Shown: positions 32,961 to 45,093, counted from the first letter of the stretch. The stretch is 64,000 nucleotides of DNA from Phyllostachys edulis (GCA_036346405.1 CM070548.1:64442877-64506876), one strand, 5' to 3'. The notes: generated by a model not told the origin, from the letters alone. Numbers and translations: made by a program.

Positions 32961-34081
32961 TATAGATAGCAAGTAAGCGAGATGGCGTCAGCACCACTTT
33001 CGCTGCCGTCATTGATGTCACCGAATGCATTTGGATCTCCGAGGAAAGTGGTACGTAAGTGAGATGCAGAAGAATATCAAAATTGCTTGCGGGTTGAATG
33101 ACCATCACGGAGGTCAGTGCCGTTGGGGTCCCTTTGAGTCCCAAGAAAGCAACGGCAAGATTCCGTACCATCTGCGGGATACTTGGAAGGGAACGGGTCC
33201 CCATCACCACACCAAGCTGGAAGTCTCCGACGGACGTAGAGAGAGGCCAGCTGTGGAATGAAATTTCAAGCTTGTTCACTATCCCAGAAGCAGACCAGGC
33301 ACGCGTGGAACGGTAGGCGTTGCTCGCGATGGGACACACATGGAGGACCTTCAAGAGCACGCTTGTCATAAAGTACGTGAACACAGGTCGGACGCCCTTC
33401 ACGAAGTATCAATTCTTGTCGCGGGATATATGGGACGACTTTGTGCGGATGAAGACGACGACCGAATTTTAGGAGTAAAGTGCGGCGCACAAGGCTCTCT
33501 AGGCATAAAACACTCACCCCCACAAACTCGTCACCGCTGGGTATGCGGGTAAAACCACACAATGTACAGCGGAGGACGAGAACGCAACCCGACCATTTGC
33601 TGGGATCACAAACGAGTGTGCCCGAAGCTGGTTAAGAGCGAGGGCATCAGCCACATCTTCGAGTGGCATATGTTTCACAAACCTGGCAGACGAGGAAATG
33701 TCCCAACGTCTGGTAAATATGTCAAACTACCTAGTTGTTAATAAGTCTATAACTTCTTAGTGTCTAAAATAACATGATGGCCTCTTGCAGCAAGCATTGA
33801 CTACCGAATCTTCCCAAGGCTCCTTCGAAGCAGACAGGGAGAAGGATATACTATCCATGGCCCTAGGAAACAAGGAGCACCCGGGTCGCACACGAGGCGT
33901 TGGGGTTTACGTAACTTGGAGGGACGGATTCCCACACGACTCCTGCGTGTATAGGAGTAGGAAGAGATCCAAAGGCAAGCGCGAGGACCAGTTGGTAGAG
34001 GAGATTAATGCGAGGCTTACTGCAAAATTTCAAGCACAGATAACAAGATTGCAGGATCAAATGAATGAATGCCTCAACTAG
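32961..34081 (+). pseudogene. CACTA second gene, Ptta/En/Spm transposase-like (Transposase_24) region
   Basis: Across frames the plus strand reads VPITTPSWKSPTDVERGQLW, NEISSLFTIPEADQARVER, then (other frame) TWRTFKSTLVIKYVNTGRTP and SRDIWDDFVRMKTTTEF. Around 33810-34070 it reads REKDILSMALGNKEHPGRTR, GVGVYVTWRDGFPHDSCVYR and a charged C-terminal helix. These match the plant Ptta/En/Spm family, often encoded beside TNP2 in CACTA elements. A likely intron lies at about 33712-33788 (GTAAATATG...TTGCAG). Frameshifts around 33320 and stops such as TAG at 33470 show decay. The start codon is not certain. Confidence 0.75.
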
Positions 34082-34539
34082 TCGCAAGCCACCCCTGTTA
34101 TTTTGGCAACCAGTCTTTCTCAACATCGGAGTAGCATCGCGTCCACGCAAAATTCTCAATATGGCAATGCCCTATTACTTATCGACGACATCAAGGTAAT
34201 GTACATCTTTGGAATACTCCAAAGATAGACCTATAGGACGCCTTAGCTAATTGTGTATTGTTTTGTCGGAGTCGACACCCTGCAAGCTCCAAGTAAGGCT
34301 GGCTGGGTCCATTTCTATTGAGGCTGGATGGGGATGGCGTATCCATGCTAGGAAGGACAGTGCAGCATGGTGCCGGCTAGCTGGCGTAGGGTTACGCAAG
34401 GGTCCAAGTGGACATGGTACATGACAATTTCATGGCCGTCCCACTGGAGATTCACCCGAATGAAGACATCAGAACACTAGGGGATGCTATGTACACTTTT
34501 ATTCAGTGACCCAAGAAGGACATCGCCCTGGACCCTGCA

Positions 34540-36017
34540 GTGCTACGATCTCGACATGACCATGCCTCTCCAACAGGACCCTCGATGACTCCACCTCAAC
34601 CTTCGCTTCAGAAGGCCTCCTCATCGGTTCCCATGGAGAAGACACTGAAGGAACAAGAAAAACGTGTTACCGTATCGGTTCCCGAGTCGTCTCACGAGAA
34701 GATGTGTAGCGGTCGAATCGTGAAGGCTAAATCAAAATCGAAGAACATTAAGGCGCCTCTCAAGCTTGGGAAATACTCCTCGAAGTCCGCTGGCCCCGGC
34801 TACACGATAGCCCGCTACCGAGTAGGTTGCCAGTCTTTGCATGTCTGGTACATGCGGAAGACCAAAGAGAAGGGGTGCGATACTAGAGTCACCGTTAGAT
34901 ACACGAACGAGCATTTCTTCGATGAGCTGGGCCACTTCGTCGTGGGCTTAGATGACTTATTCGGCCTATACAACCTCAATGCCCTCGACGCCTCGCTTCT
35001 ACGATGTTGGACACTGTATGTGTGTACAATCAAGTTCTACATTCACGTAATACCGATAAATGTCACAACTCATTGCTTATGTATAGATACATGATGAAAA
35101 TAGCCCAGCGATGGTGAGAACCGGTGGGTTTGTTCGACCCACACTTGATCTCCGAGAAATGCATCATCGAAGACGCATCCTATGTCGTGAAATACATAAT
35201 GATGGGATTGCTTGCTCAGGGCGACAAGGACTGCATAATGGTGCCCTACAACCAGAAGTAAGTGCTTCACTACTTGCTACACAAATTTCATTTGTACTTT
35301 ATACACAGCACGAACTTAGGTTTAATGACTATAGTGACATACATGAGTAGGTTCCACTGGATCCTTTTAGTCATTGTACCAAAGAGGAACAAGGTAATAT
35401 ACCTTGATTCCCTACTCAACAAAAAGCACGACTTCACCCTTGTGCAAGGAATACTCGACAGGTATGCTCATTTCCTCCATACATAACTCTATTGTAGTCT
35501 TACTTCGTCTGAAATGGCCGAGGATAACTTTTTAGAATCACGTAGGTCGTTCAACGCCTATGTTGTCGATGGAGGGACACACAAGGAATCGAACGTCACA
35601 CTACAACACAGGACACGATTTTTGGTACGTGCTACAACACAATAATCCTACATCACACTTCATAATAATGCGTCTCGAACTGACTATACCTATATATGTA
35701 ATCCTATTTTTGCAGTCTCACCAGCAAAAACAAGATCACCTATTTACATTCTACGTTTGCCATCATATGCAGCAAATCATGAGTGTTAATATGAATGATC
35801 CAGAGGTTTGTCGATCTTGCAATAATTATTTCCTAATTATAAATTGAAATATATATGCTTACTACTTTACTCCTGCGAGCGACAGAGCATTAATATCAAT
35901 TTAGATTCACTCGTTATGATCGAGATCTCAGAGGTTTGAGGAATGCTTTGCGGCTTCATCCAGACGGAGATCGTTAACGCCGACGAAGAGTTTTACTCCA
36001 TCGACACCGTTGAATGA
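34540..36017 (+). pseudogene. CACTA second gene, Ulp1-like (C48) protease region
   Basis: A basic linker (34640-34760) is followed by a conserved segment (GYTIARYRVGCQSLHVW to GLDDLFGLYNLNALD). Then, over several exons, come pieces of a Ulp1/C48 cysteine protease fold: FVRPTLISEKCIIEDA and MMGLLAQGDKDCIMVPYNQK (35127-35265), FHWILLVIVPKRNKVIYLDS (35350-35410, with the His and Asp expected in the catalytic set), and FYVCHHMQQIM (about 35750-35785). The usual catalytic Cys-Gly just before FYVC is not seen here; the residues read Phe-Thr. The last exon GFIQTEIVNADEEFYSIDTV ends at TGA 36015-36017. Intron boundaries are inferred. Confidence 0.7.
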
Positions 36018-36245
36018 CCTTCAAAAAATTGATTCAATTGAAATTCTCTTTGAGTAGTTGTAATTCAATTGTAACTCTAGCGACAATACTTGAACATACT
36101 CTTTTGTAATTGATTTTGAGTTGTAGATGATCACTTTAAGTTGTCAACAATTGATTCATCCGTGATTTATCTGTTTTCTGCTTGCTTGTATTCAGAGGGC
36201 ATGGCTAGCAATTCTTGAGGCTAGCCGAAAATCAGAAAAAAATTA
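36018..36245 (+). other. 3' flank of the CACTA second gene
   Basis: AT-rich sequence after the TGA stop, probably 3' UTR. No other feature is supported. Confidence 0.4.
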
Positions 36246-36590
36246 GTTAGGTATAAAGAAATCACAGACAGTTTTATGGTATAAACCGTCTGTGAAGGGC
36301 TACTATCACAGATAGTTTCCACCAACAACCATCTATGATATGACGGATATCACAAACGGTTTTGTAAATAGAACCGCCTATGATATCCTACATATCTCAT
36401 ACGGTTATTGGTTGAAACCGTCTGTGATAGTAGCCCTTCACAGAAGGTTTCAACAAAAAATCATCTATGTTGTGACTTATCATAGACAGCTCAAAAACCG
36501 TCTGTGATAACCGCCTGTTATCACAGACACATAAAGTCAGACGGTTCAAAAACCGTCTGTGATAGCGGTTCTGAACCATCGGTGATGACC
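36246..36590. repeat. CACTA subterminal repeat array
   Basis: At least ten direct and inverted copies of the core CACAGACGGTT/AACCGTCTGTG and close variants occur, many paired as short palindromes with 7-12 bp spacers, for example AAACCGTCTGTGATAG. In En/Spm-type elements such subterminal motifs bind the TNPA-like factor needed for transposition. They end next to the terminal inverted repeat. Confidence 0.9.
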
Positions 36591-36607
36591 CTCTCTGTAG
36601 TAGTGAT
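36591..36607 (-). repeat. CACTA right terminal inverted repeat
   Basis: Read on the minus strand this is CACTACTACAGAGAGGG, the canonical CACTA terminus. The next bases ATA (36608-36610) would be the 3-bp target duplication. Confidence 0.9.
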
Positions 36608-37221
36608 ATGAAGCCTCACGTGAATGTGTTTGGCTCAAATGTGTGATTAGCCATATCCAGAAGTCATGTGACATTAACACCGTCGATACCCCCACAATTA
36701 TCTGTGAAGATAATGCTGCTTGTGTTGCACAAATGCAAATGAGTTATGTTAAAAGTAATTCATGAAGCATATTGCTCTCAAATTCTTCTATCCTCATGAA
36801 CTCCAGAAGAACAATGAGGTGAAGATCCAGCAAAGTAGATATTGTGAAAATCTGGCTGATTTATTCACTAAATATTTGCCTATGTCTAGTTTTCAGCGAT
36901 GTGTTCGTTGTATTGGAATGAAGCGGCTTGGAGAGTTGCAGGGATTAGGGGGAGAATCCCCTGAATCATAATCCACTTAAGGTCCTGAAGTTTTACCTTA
37001 ATTCTAAAGATTAGCCCAGAAGGGAGAGAGGTTGCACTCTTTTCCCGTTAGTGAGTTTTTCCTGGAGATTTCTCACATAAATATTTTTAATGAGGTAACG
37101 ATGCAATACAACTTGCGGATGCAATATACTCTTTTCTCTGTTCCCTTTTTTCCCACTAGGTTTTTTGGGAGAAGTTTTTTTAATGAGACATGTGCATGAC
37201 GCATTATTCGTCAAGGGGGAG
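36608..37221 (+). pseudogene. Copia RNase H tail and PPT, target of the CACTA insertion
   Basis: Just after the CACTA end the plus strand reads EASRECVWLKCVISHIQ and TIICEDNAACVAQM, the C-terminal part of copia RNase H. A frame from 36762 continues KHIALKFFYPHELQKNNE and LADLFTKYLPMSSFQRC to TAA at 36969-36971. The reading frame is interrupted near 36760. About 250 bp of untranslated sequence follows, then a PPT (AAGGGGGAG, 37213-37221) and the LTR. The 5' part of this copia element must lie beyond the left end of the CACTA, outside the window. Confidence 0.85.
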
Positions 37222-37408
37222 TGTTGAGAAACCCTAGATTAGGGGTTGATGGACGTAATACCGAAACTACCCTCGGTGGGTTTTAGTCTTTAAATATGAC
37301 ATCTTTTTTTGAAAGAAACAGGAGGGGCAGCACCCCTACTGTAAAGATAAATTAAAAATTACGAACTGTACAAGAAAGAGGGATTTACAAGAGGGAACAA
37401 AAGAAAAA

Positions 37409-40400
37409 TTAGTCGAAGTCTCTCAACCAATGCACGAACTCCTCCTGTAGCGAAGGTTTGACCCTATAGAAAACCAGGGCAAACTCCTTCTTGAACTCCA
37501 ATTTCCAATTTGAAAAAAAAAAACAAACCCCTGATTGAAAATAACCTTATTTCGATGCAACCAGATTGTCCAGCAAGCAATAATCAGAATCTCCTTAAAC
37601 AACTTGAGCCTAAACTTTCGCTTGCCATCTTGAATGAGAGCATGGACTAAAATAGATAAGTCCCAATCAAAACCAACTAGAGATCAGCATTGACGGCTAA
37701 ACGAACATCCGAAAAAGAGATGCTTAGATGTTTCAGCCACCCGATCAGAATAGAGCACACAATCAGCATTCTTAAGATGAAACTTCTTGCAAAGTAAGAG
37801 CTCTCTTGTATTCAAACGATCGTTCAAGAGCAGCCAAAAGAAAACCTTCTGTTTGCTCATGCAAGAGGAGGACCAGAGCCAAGAAAAAGGGAGAGGCGAG
37901 GAAGTCTGACCCAACAATTGCCCATACGCCTGTTTAGGAGTGAAGGAGGCAGAATTCCAAATATATAACCATTCATCAGGCATATAGCTTGCGGCAACCC
38001 CAAGTCAGAGATACAAACTCCCAGTTCTTGAAGCTGAGTTAGTGCCAAAGAAGAGAGAGGGAAATGAAAAAGCGACGCATGATTAGCCTCCTCCCAGAAA
38101 CTAGCAACAGAAATATCCTTGTTCTTAGCAAAAGAGAAAAGATGAGGCCATTGCATAAGAGGATATCCCAAATTCCAAGTATCTTTCCAAAATAGACATG
38201 ATTTGCCATTAAACACTGAACAGGTGGAAAAACCTTTGAACTCTTCTAACAAACACAAGAGATCCTTCCACCAAAAGGATCCACACAGATGGTTTGAACT
38301 TGGTGCCAACAGATCCTGGTAGAGAGCCATCCAAGTCAAGTTCACCCAGGGTACATCTACTCTATTAAGAAACTTATGAAGATGCTTCATCAGTAAGGCT
38401 TTGTTTTGGACTCTAATATTCAAAATACCGAGACCACCTTCCTTCTTTGGTCGGCAAACAGATTTCCATGCTACTAAACAGCCACCTCGTTTGTTAATGT
38501 CCGATCCATGCCATAAGGCTTGCCATCGTAATCGATCAATCTGAAGAATCACTTTCACTGGAATTTTCAGGGAGGCCATATGATAAACAGCTTGGGAGGA
38601 AAGAACTGAATTAACCAACACCAAGCGACCCCATAAGACAAGAAGGGAGACAGACCAGATAACGGACGAGTAATTCTATCAATCAGAGGTAGATAGCTCA
38701 CAAACTTAGGTTTAGAGGATCCAAGAAGTAGCCCTAAGTAAGTGAAAGGAACTGACCCAACTTGACACCCAAAAGTGTTCGCTAAATGGAGTAAACGAGC
38801 TACATCCACATTAATCGAGATCATGGAAGACTTAAAGAAATTAACTTTTAAGCTCGTAGAGTCCACAAAAGAACGCAGGAGGCCCTTGAGGCAAAAAAAG
38901 TTCGAAAGCATCAGCGCGCATGAAGAGAAGCTTATCGTCTGCATATTGAATGATGGGAAAATCTTGACCGAAATCCGAATCCAAAGGGCAAGACAATAAA
39001 CCTTGACGATAAGCTTGGTTAATAATTGACTGAAGGAGATCTGCTGCAAGCACAAACAAGAGAGGGGAAAGAGGATCCCCTTGCCACACTCCTCTCTTAT
39101 AGTGAAATACCTTTCCCGGCACACCATTTAACAAAACTGAAGAAGTACCAAAACAAAGAATATGCCTGATCCATTTGTGCCATTTTGAACTGAAACCCTT
39201 ATAATGCAGCATGGAAAGAATCACGTGATGCTCTACCTTGTCAAATGCCTTCTCAAAATCCAACTTGATTGACAATTGGCCTTGTGGACTGGTGGCAAAG
39301 ATGCAAGTATTGAAAAGCCCAAGCTAGGCAGTCTTGGATGTTTTGCCCTTTGAGAAAACCATATTGATTTGTGTGAATGACTTGAAGAATAACATATTGC
39401 AATCTGTTTGCTACCTGCAGCTTTGTCAAAAGCTTAAGGGAGCTGTTTAAAAGAAAAATAGGTCGGAAATCATTTACTGTTTCTGGATGAGCCTTTTTGG
39501 GGGATCAAAGTGATAAAGGAGGCGTTGATACTCTGGATGTTCAGTTTGTTCTCGTAGAATTCCTTGCACAAGTGGTAAAAATCATTTGCCACTAGGTGCC
39601 AGCAAGATTTCAGCAAAAGACCGTTAAACCCATCGGGCGTAGGGGCATGATCAGGTTCCATCCCCTTCACCACCAAATAAATCTCCTCTTTTGAGAACAC
39701 ACAATCTAGATTATCCAGGAGCCCTGGCGCAGTAGTAGGGATCAGCGAAGACAAATTATAATGCATATGAGACTCCTCTGAAACAGCCAGCCTGGCTTTG
39801 AAAGAGGACCAGAGCATGGCTGCCTTTTGAGCATGGTTTGAAATGCATGTGACATCCTCCAAATAAAGTCGAGCAATATAATTTTGGCGAAAGGACGAAG
39901 AAGCAAAGGACTGAAATAATTTTGAATTTTCATCTCCAAATTTAACCCATCTGATGGTAGCTCTTTGCTTCCAATAGACACTTTTGGCTTTCAACAAGTT
40001 TAGAAGATGACCCTACATAATTCTCCTAAAGTTCCTTTCAATCAAACAAAGGGGTCTTTGGTCTTCTAGTCCATCAATCAATGCTAACACCCAACTGGTA
40101 TTCTCAACCAGCCGACTCAGATTAGAAAGCTTCTTACTCCAAAGTTTCAAACCTCTTCTCAAGAATTTGAGCTTGGACGAGACAACGTGCGCCACATTGT
40201 GAAAGCGAGGATCCCAGTTCCATAAGGAAGCCACCTTAGGTAGAAAAGAATCAAACTGAACCCAAAAGTTTTCAAAACGAAAAACAGACGCTCTCGGAAT
40301 GGAGGAAGCAAACTGAACCAAGCAAGGAGGATGATCTGAGGTGACTCTTGACAAAGGGATAGCTAGAGTATTGGGAAAAATTAGCGACCAGGCTGCAGAG

Positions 40401-41023
40401 GTGAATACCCAGTCAAGCTATTGAAGGAGAGCATTATCTTGCAGGTTACTCCACGTGAAGGCCCTTCCCTTGAGAGGAATTTCAACCAACCCTAGGTGAC
40501 TGAAGACTTCATTAAACTGGAACATATCCAGAACATTACCACTTGGTTTATTACGGTTCTTCAGACTTCGAAGAAGATTAAAATCACCAACCAGTAACCT
40601 GAGCACAAAAGAAGCAGCGTCAAGATTAACAAGCCAATCCAAAAAATCAGCCTTCCCCCCTAGAGTGCAAGGACCATAAACATTGGTGATAAACCAGATT
40701 TGATCATTAAGAGTCAAGGAGAGCTTGACTATCAACGAGAATCGGTTAGAGTGAATCACAGAACCCTCGAATAACAAACCATTCCAAGCCGTAAGAAGGC
40801 CACCCGAAGCGCCAGAGGCAGGAAAAAAAAAGAACTTACTGAAACGCCTAGGGGCGAAATGATGAAGAAAAAGACTGTCAAAGTCAGCCCTCTTGGTTTC
40901 TTTGAAGCAAAAGACAGAACAAGCACACTCATCAATTTTGGATCTAATCGCATCCCATTTACAAGAAGAATTAATTCCTCTCACGTTCCAAGATAGAACA
41001 TTCCAATTTCTGTTTGAACTCAT
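37409..41023 (-). pseudogene. LINE ORF2: endonuclease, reverse transcriptase, zf-RVT
   Basis: The likely start is ATG at 41023 (MSSNRNWNVLSWNVRGIN), an APE-type endonuclease with CFKETKR, NVYGPC, LVGDFNLLRS and FTWSN. An in-frame stop lies at about 40417. RT follows from about 39997: PDGFNGLLLKSCW, then KLDFEKAFDKVEHHVI, GVWQGDPLSPLLFVLAADLL and the catalytic YADDKLLF. The thumb and C-terminal zf-RVT domain (QAYGQLLG, KVFFWLLLNDRLNTRELL) reach TAA at 37411-37409. It nicks the target and copies the LINE RNA in place. Frames break near 40010, 39470-39290, 38860, 38600 and 37870. Confidence 0.92.
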
Positions 41024-41050
41024 GGAAGAGAAGCAAAGAAACCACAACAT

Positions 41051-41993
41051 GCTAGCCACCCAAGGCAGGCTAGAAGCAAACACAGCCACTGTGAAGCAGC
41101 TATCATACAATAACCAAAACAAAGTTTTAAACTAAGCAACATAAAGAAGCATTGCCCCTAGAGAGTAGTGTAACCACAAACCAAAACAGATAACTTCCCG
41201 TTCTTCTTATGACAACCACGCGATACAAAGTAGTGTTGTCCCTGAACATCGATAAGAAGACGCACCAAAAAAGGCTGAGTCCAGAACTCCCTAAGACATG
41301 GGCCAAACAGCAGCCTAGAAGAGCAAAATAAAAGGACTAACATGACAAACATTACTCATCGTCAGACTCTAACAAAGCCTCCTCAGACAGCTCACTATGA
41401 GAGGACTGGCAGAAGTCACGCCCAATACATTACACCAGAGGGACCGACAAGAAGGGAGGAGCCGACTTGCCGAGAGACCTCTTGTGACCTTCAAAAAGTG
41501 GCGCCAAAAGATCAGCGCTAGCCTTGTCTTTAAAGCCCTTCTTGTCAGCATTGAGCCTGGCGTTGCGACGCAGAAGGCTGACATCAAGAGGAACCGGAAA
41601 TTTTCTACAACCCCTTTAGACGGAGCTTTCACCGGACCGAGATCTCCACAACATCATCATCTGCCAGTTCAAGCAAAGAACAAACAACATTCGGAACCCT
41701 AGGCTGTGTGATCACTGAGACAAAGAAATGTTTCTGACAGACATCACCCTCAATAGAAACTGCATTCCAGAGAATATCAGAGATAGTAACTTGCTCCTCA
41801 GCCAAATGCACCAACATATCCAGGCAAGAAGTGAGACAGTTGAGGAAAAGTTGAAACTCACCAAACTGAGGGTAACAAAGAGGAAGATCAGAATCTAACC
41901 CCCCTCCAAAGCTGAAACCAAGATATCAACAACGAACTGCCCCTGAGGTGACTCCATCTCAACAACAACATCAGGGAACTGAGCTTCTGAAGA
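41051..41993 (-). other. LINE inter-ORF region
   Basis: Sequence between ORF1 and ORF2, longer than usual. Some open stretches (41369-41817) may be the decayed C-terminal end of ORF1, but no domain can be named. On the plus strand nothing is convincing. Confidence 0.4.
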
Positions 41994-43998
41994 CTACTCA
42001 ACACGAATAGGAACAGCCAAACGTCCCACATCTACAACATCAGCTGGATCGCCCACAACATCTGCCACTTGGTTAACACCTTCCAAAACAGAGCCAGCCT
42101 CCTCCTGCGCCGTAGGAGCACCGTCTGGGACGCCGCCACCTAGGAAGTTAGACTGAGCCATTGATGCTTGATGCCTGGGAAAATGCATGACCCCTAGCCA
42201 CCTAGGAACTGGCGGCGGCTGGGGGTGAGAGGCCATCCCAGAAGGAGGTTCAGGGTCCTCGTCAGGTGGCTGCAGCACTGGATCAACTTGCACAATGAAG
42301 CAAGGAACATCCCAGACGTTTGCCCTAGGGGCATCCCCTATCACAATCGAAAGACTTTCCAGTACTACCTCCGGGGAGGGCACTAAGGCTTTGATCAAAA
42401 TCCTAGCCTTATTGGAGGACTCATGCCAGTGGAGTAAAGTACCAAAACCCACCACTGCACGTCCTATGGCCGCCACATTATAGCAGTCAAGAGGAAAAGC
42501 TATTAACATGATCCAACAAACTCGATCAAGAGGAGCAAAGCACAGATTTACACCTTCATCATGTTTGATGAAACTCAAAGAGTATGGTTCCAGGGAGTGA
42601 GGCCCGTGAGCAATGGCCACTTCACGCTCACGGTAGCTACCAAAGGTGATAGAAGCCGTACCAATCGGACAAGCGGTGATTTCCAAAACCCGAACCTGGA
42701 ACTTTTGAGTGAGATAATGATGGATTGCTTTTGCCACATGAGGGAAATCGCAAGTTGCCACAACCGGAACCAGAATCGCAATTCCCACATCCTCATGAAG
42801 TCGACGTCCCTCTGAACCCAGATGGGAACGAAGACGCTTGGGACGCCGTTTTGGGAAGAGAACACTCCGCACTTGGAAACTACGAGGGAGGAACGCCAAG
42901 TGTTCCACTGCAAAGTTCGCCATCTCTGGGGCGGGAGAACACACCGGGCTACAAGGGGTTTCAGGAAGAAGGCCAGAGCCCTTAGGGGAAGAAGGACGAA
43001 CACTAGCTACCAAAATCGACCCTGCCCCTTCCAAAACTGAGATGGCCTCTTCCCGAGGCACATGATTCGATGAATCTGGAACTTCAATCGGCGTGGGCTT
43101 AGATAGGCCGGAACCTTCCTTCTATTGCACAAAATTGGAAACCGGGCGATACTGCTTACCCCGAAGATTGCGTGCCAAATAGGTCCGCTGAATATGCTCA
43201 TAACCAAAACACAATCTGCAGCGCACAGCACTAGAACAAGATCGAGCGAAATGACCAGCCGCAAGGAAATTAAAGCAAATAACCTCTCTCCTCAGATTAC
43301 GGGCATTTGTGTTTGAAATTTGAAAACTAGCGCTGTCAATCCGGGTAGAGCGATCAGGGTGATTGATCCCAGGAGAGTTTCCAACTTTAGAACTCGGAGA
43401 CTGAAAAGCCGAAATCGCTAGAGAATGATGAATTCGAGCAAAAACCGAACAAATCAGAACCAGATTAGGACTAGAAGGTGATTTGACCACATCAACTCTA
43501 CGAACAGAAGCGCCACGACGAGGCCTCAAAGAACCAGGAGAGGAGACAAGACGATTTGAGGTCTTACGACCGCAGAAAAAGAACAGGAGGCAAGACGATT
43601 TGACTTTGACCGAGAAACAACAGTCCATTCAGCATCACATTCATCTTCCCATTGGCGAAATTCTCTAATCCAATTAGGATCACCATTTCCCCAAAGATTG
43701 AAGAACGCACATAGAGCAAGAAACCAACCGCACTCGAGCAAACCTAGAATTTGAAGGAATGGAAATGCAAATGAGTGACCTTCAAATCCAGAACAGAGCC
43801 CTCCAAACAAGCATGGAGCACTAGGCTGACTGATTCCTCAGAGAGACGGAAGGAAGCCCGCGAAAAAGAGACAACCAAATGAAAAGCAGAAGAGCGAGAA
43901 ATTAGGTGTACCATGCAGTGAAAACGATTCCAAACCTCCTGCTGGAAAGCAAGACCTCGGGAGACATCCAACCGAGGAGGCAGAGAAACCGAAGGCAT
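41994..43998 (-). pseudogene. LINE ORF1 (RNA-binding protein, broken)
   Basis: It starts at ATG 43998 (MPSVSLPPRLDVSRGLAFQQ). Successive frames read NWIREFRQWEDECDAEWTVV (about 43690-43610), a zinc-knuckle region ICFNFLAAGHFARSCSSAVR (about 43280-43220), and a long open frame (43061-41994) with IHHYLTQKFQVRVLEI, CWIMLIAFPLDCYNVAAIG, RAVVGFGTLLHWHESSNKAR and a Pro-rich tail. ORF1 coats LINE RNA. The knuckle's second Cys is Phe (CFNF instead of CFNC), so zinc binding would be impaired. Frameshifts are near 43750, 43600 and 43080. Confidence 0.8.
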
Positions 43999-44260
43999 GA
44001 TGAAAACTCCATTAGAGGAACCGGAGGAGAGGTGGCTGGGGAGGAGACGCCATCAAGACTCTCAACCTAGGAACATTTCAGGTAGCTTTCTTGTCACCTA
44101 AATATGACATCCTTGTAACTCAGAAAAAGATCGATCAATTAATAAAGAGGTTCCCCATATTGTGTCTCTATCTATTTGTTTCTCCGTCGATTGTCTATTG
44201 CTTAATGATTGGTTAATTGTTTCCTGCGACTACTATGTTCTTCGACATGCATAATCCTAT

Positions 44261-45093
44261 TCCTAATTTCATATAAAGATAAGCTGGCCCTACTTCTAAA
44301 AAAGCCATGGTTAAGAATTAAAATTCAATGCTCTGTTTTGTGGATACATGCATGTTTCTTGAATCCGAGCACATAGGTGGCTAGCACCGGGCACAGGAAA
44401 AGAATCCCAAATTATGGCGGCAAATACTGTTCTTAGCTTCGTAGATTTGACGGGACGAAGACATTTTCTCTCTCTCTCTCTCTACAAATGGAATGTCGCT
44501 TTATTTGTATAACGCCGACAGCCGCTGCAAACATGAGAAGCGCAGCGCAGCCACGGCGAGGCGATTCTATTCTAGATCTGTCGACTCACTGATAGAAGCA
44601 AGAGCTCGAAATTAATCAGCATAATTAATGACATTGCAAAAAAAAACATAATCAATGAGAAATTGTATTCTAGACATTACTATTTACTCATGAGATACAC
44701 ATCGATCACACGAGTGTACATTTATAGGCCGATTTCTTGTCGGGCTATTGGTATTACAGCATGCATGCATGGAATTTGGAATCCAAATTAGAGTAACAGC
44801 TCTTGATTTGGCCCTTGTGGCTCCATGGTTCAAATTACAAATCCTTCTTAATTTCTCCTCATTTTGCACTAGCAACCCCTGACTACATCAAATGATGCTT
44901 TAATTGCCTTCACGCCCATCGATCTGTTCCCCTGAAACTAACTTGAATATACGCGTAAGAAATCAAATCAAACCGTAACATTAGTAGCATTTTCAATGCT
45001 AGAAGAACCATCCACCTAAGATTACCATCACTCATGAAATCATCAGCCACGTGCCACCATCTAGGAGATTAATTAATCAGCAGTCTAGCTCAA
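44261..45093. other. Host intergenic DNA 3' of the ERF gene
   Basis: No gene recognised. A (TC)n microsatellite of about nine repeats lies at 44466-44483. The AT-rich stretch next to the ERF stop codon probably includes that gene's 3' UTR. Confidence 0.5.

Larger units (their letters stand above)
10284..36607 (+). mobile_element. CACTA (En/Spm-like) DNA transposon, right part, split by nested insertions
   Basis: The right end is a CACTA terminal inverted repeat, read on the minus strand as CACTACTACAGAGAGGG, ending at 36607 and preceded by CACAGACGGTT-type subterminal repeats. Inside are three pieces of a TNP2-like transposase (10284-10838, 27588-27694, 29920-30105) and a second gene with Transposase_24-like and Ulp1-like regions (about 33000-36017). 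The pieces are separated by retroelements whose removal rejoins the TNP2 codons in register. Its left end must lie left of position 1, beyond the Sirevirus insertion. Downstream of 36607 the sequence is copia RNase H, so the CACTA jumped into an older copia element. The 3-bp TSD cannot be tested because the left end is missing. An alternative is that TNP2 and the second gene come from two abutting CACTA elements. Confidence 0.85.
37304..44098 (-). mobile_element. Near full-length L1-type LINE (non-LTR retrotransposon)
   Basis: It is 6.8 kb on the minus strand with ORF1 (43998-41994) and ORF2 (41023-37409). It ends in a short A run (plus-strand TTTTTTT at 37304-37310) and is flanked by a perfect 13-bp duplication TAAATATGACATC (37291-37303 and 44099-44111). 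The length suggests that the 5' end is essentially complete. The position and TSD show target-primed insertion into a copia LTR. Stops and frameshifts in both ORFs make it inactive. Confidence 0.95.
37222..44260 (+). repeat. Copia 3' LTR split by a LINE (37222-37303 and 44112-about 44260)
   Basis: It begins TGTTGAGAAACCCTAG right after the PPT and is interrupted after TAAATATGACATC at 37303. The same 13 bases appear at 44099-44111, followed by CTTGTAACTCAG and further LTR-like sequence (AATAAAGAGG, a likely polyadenylation region). The right end is not exact; a CA near 44256-44260 is plausible. The LTR is short, roughly 220-240 bp without the LINE. Confidence 0.7.

Noticed and set aside
36246..36590. 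CRISPR-like array of short repeats
   Set aside because: The repeats are degenerate palindromes in both orientations next to a CACTA terminus in a plant genome; they are subterminal repeats.
41397..43065. Plus-strand open frames inside the LINE
   Set aside because: These are shadows of LINE ORF1 on the minus strand.
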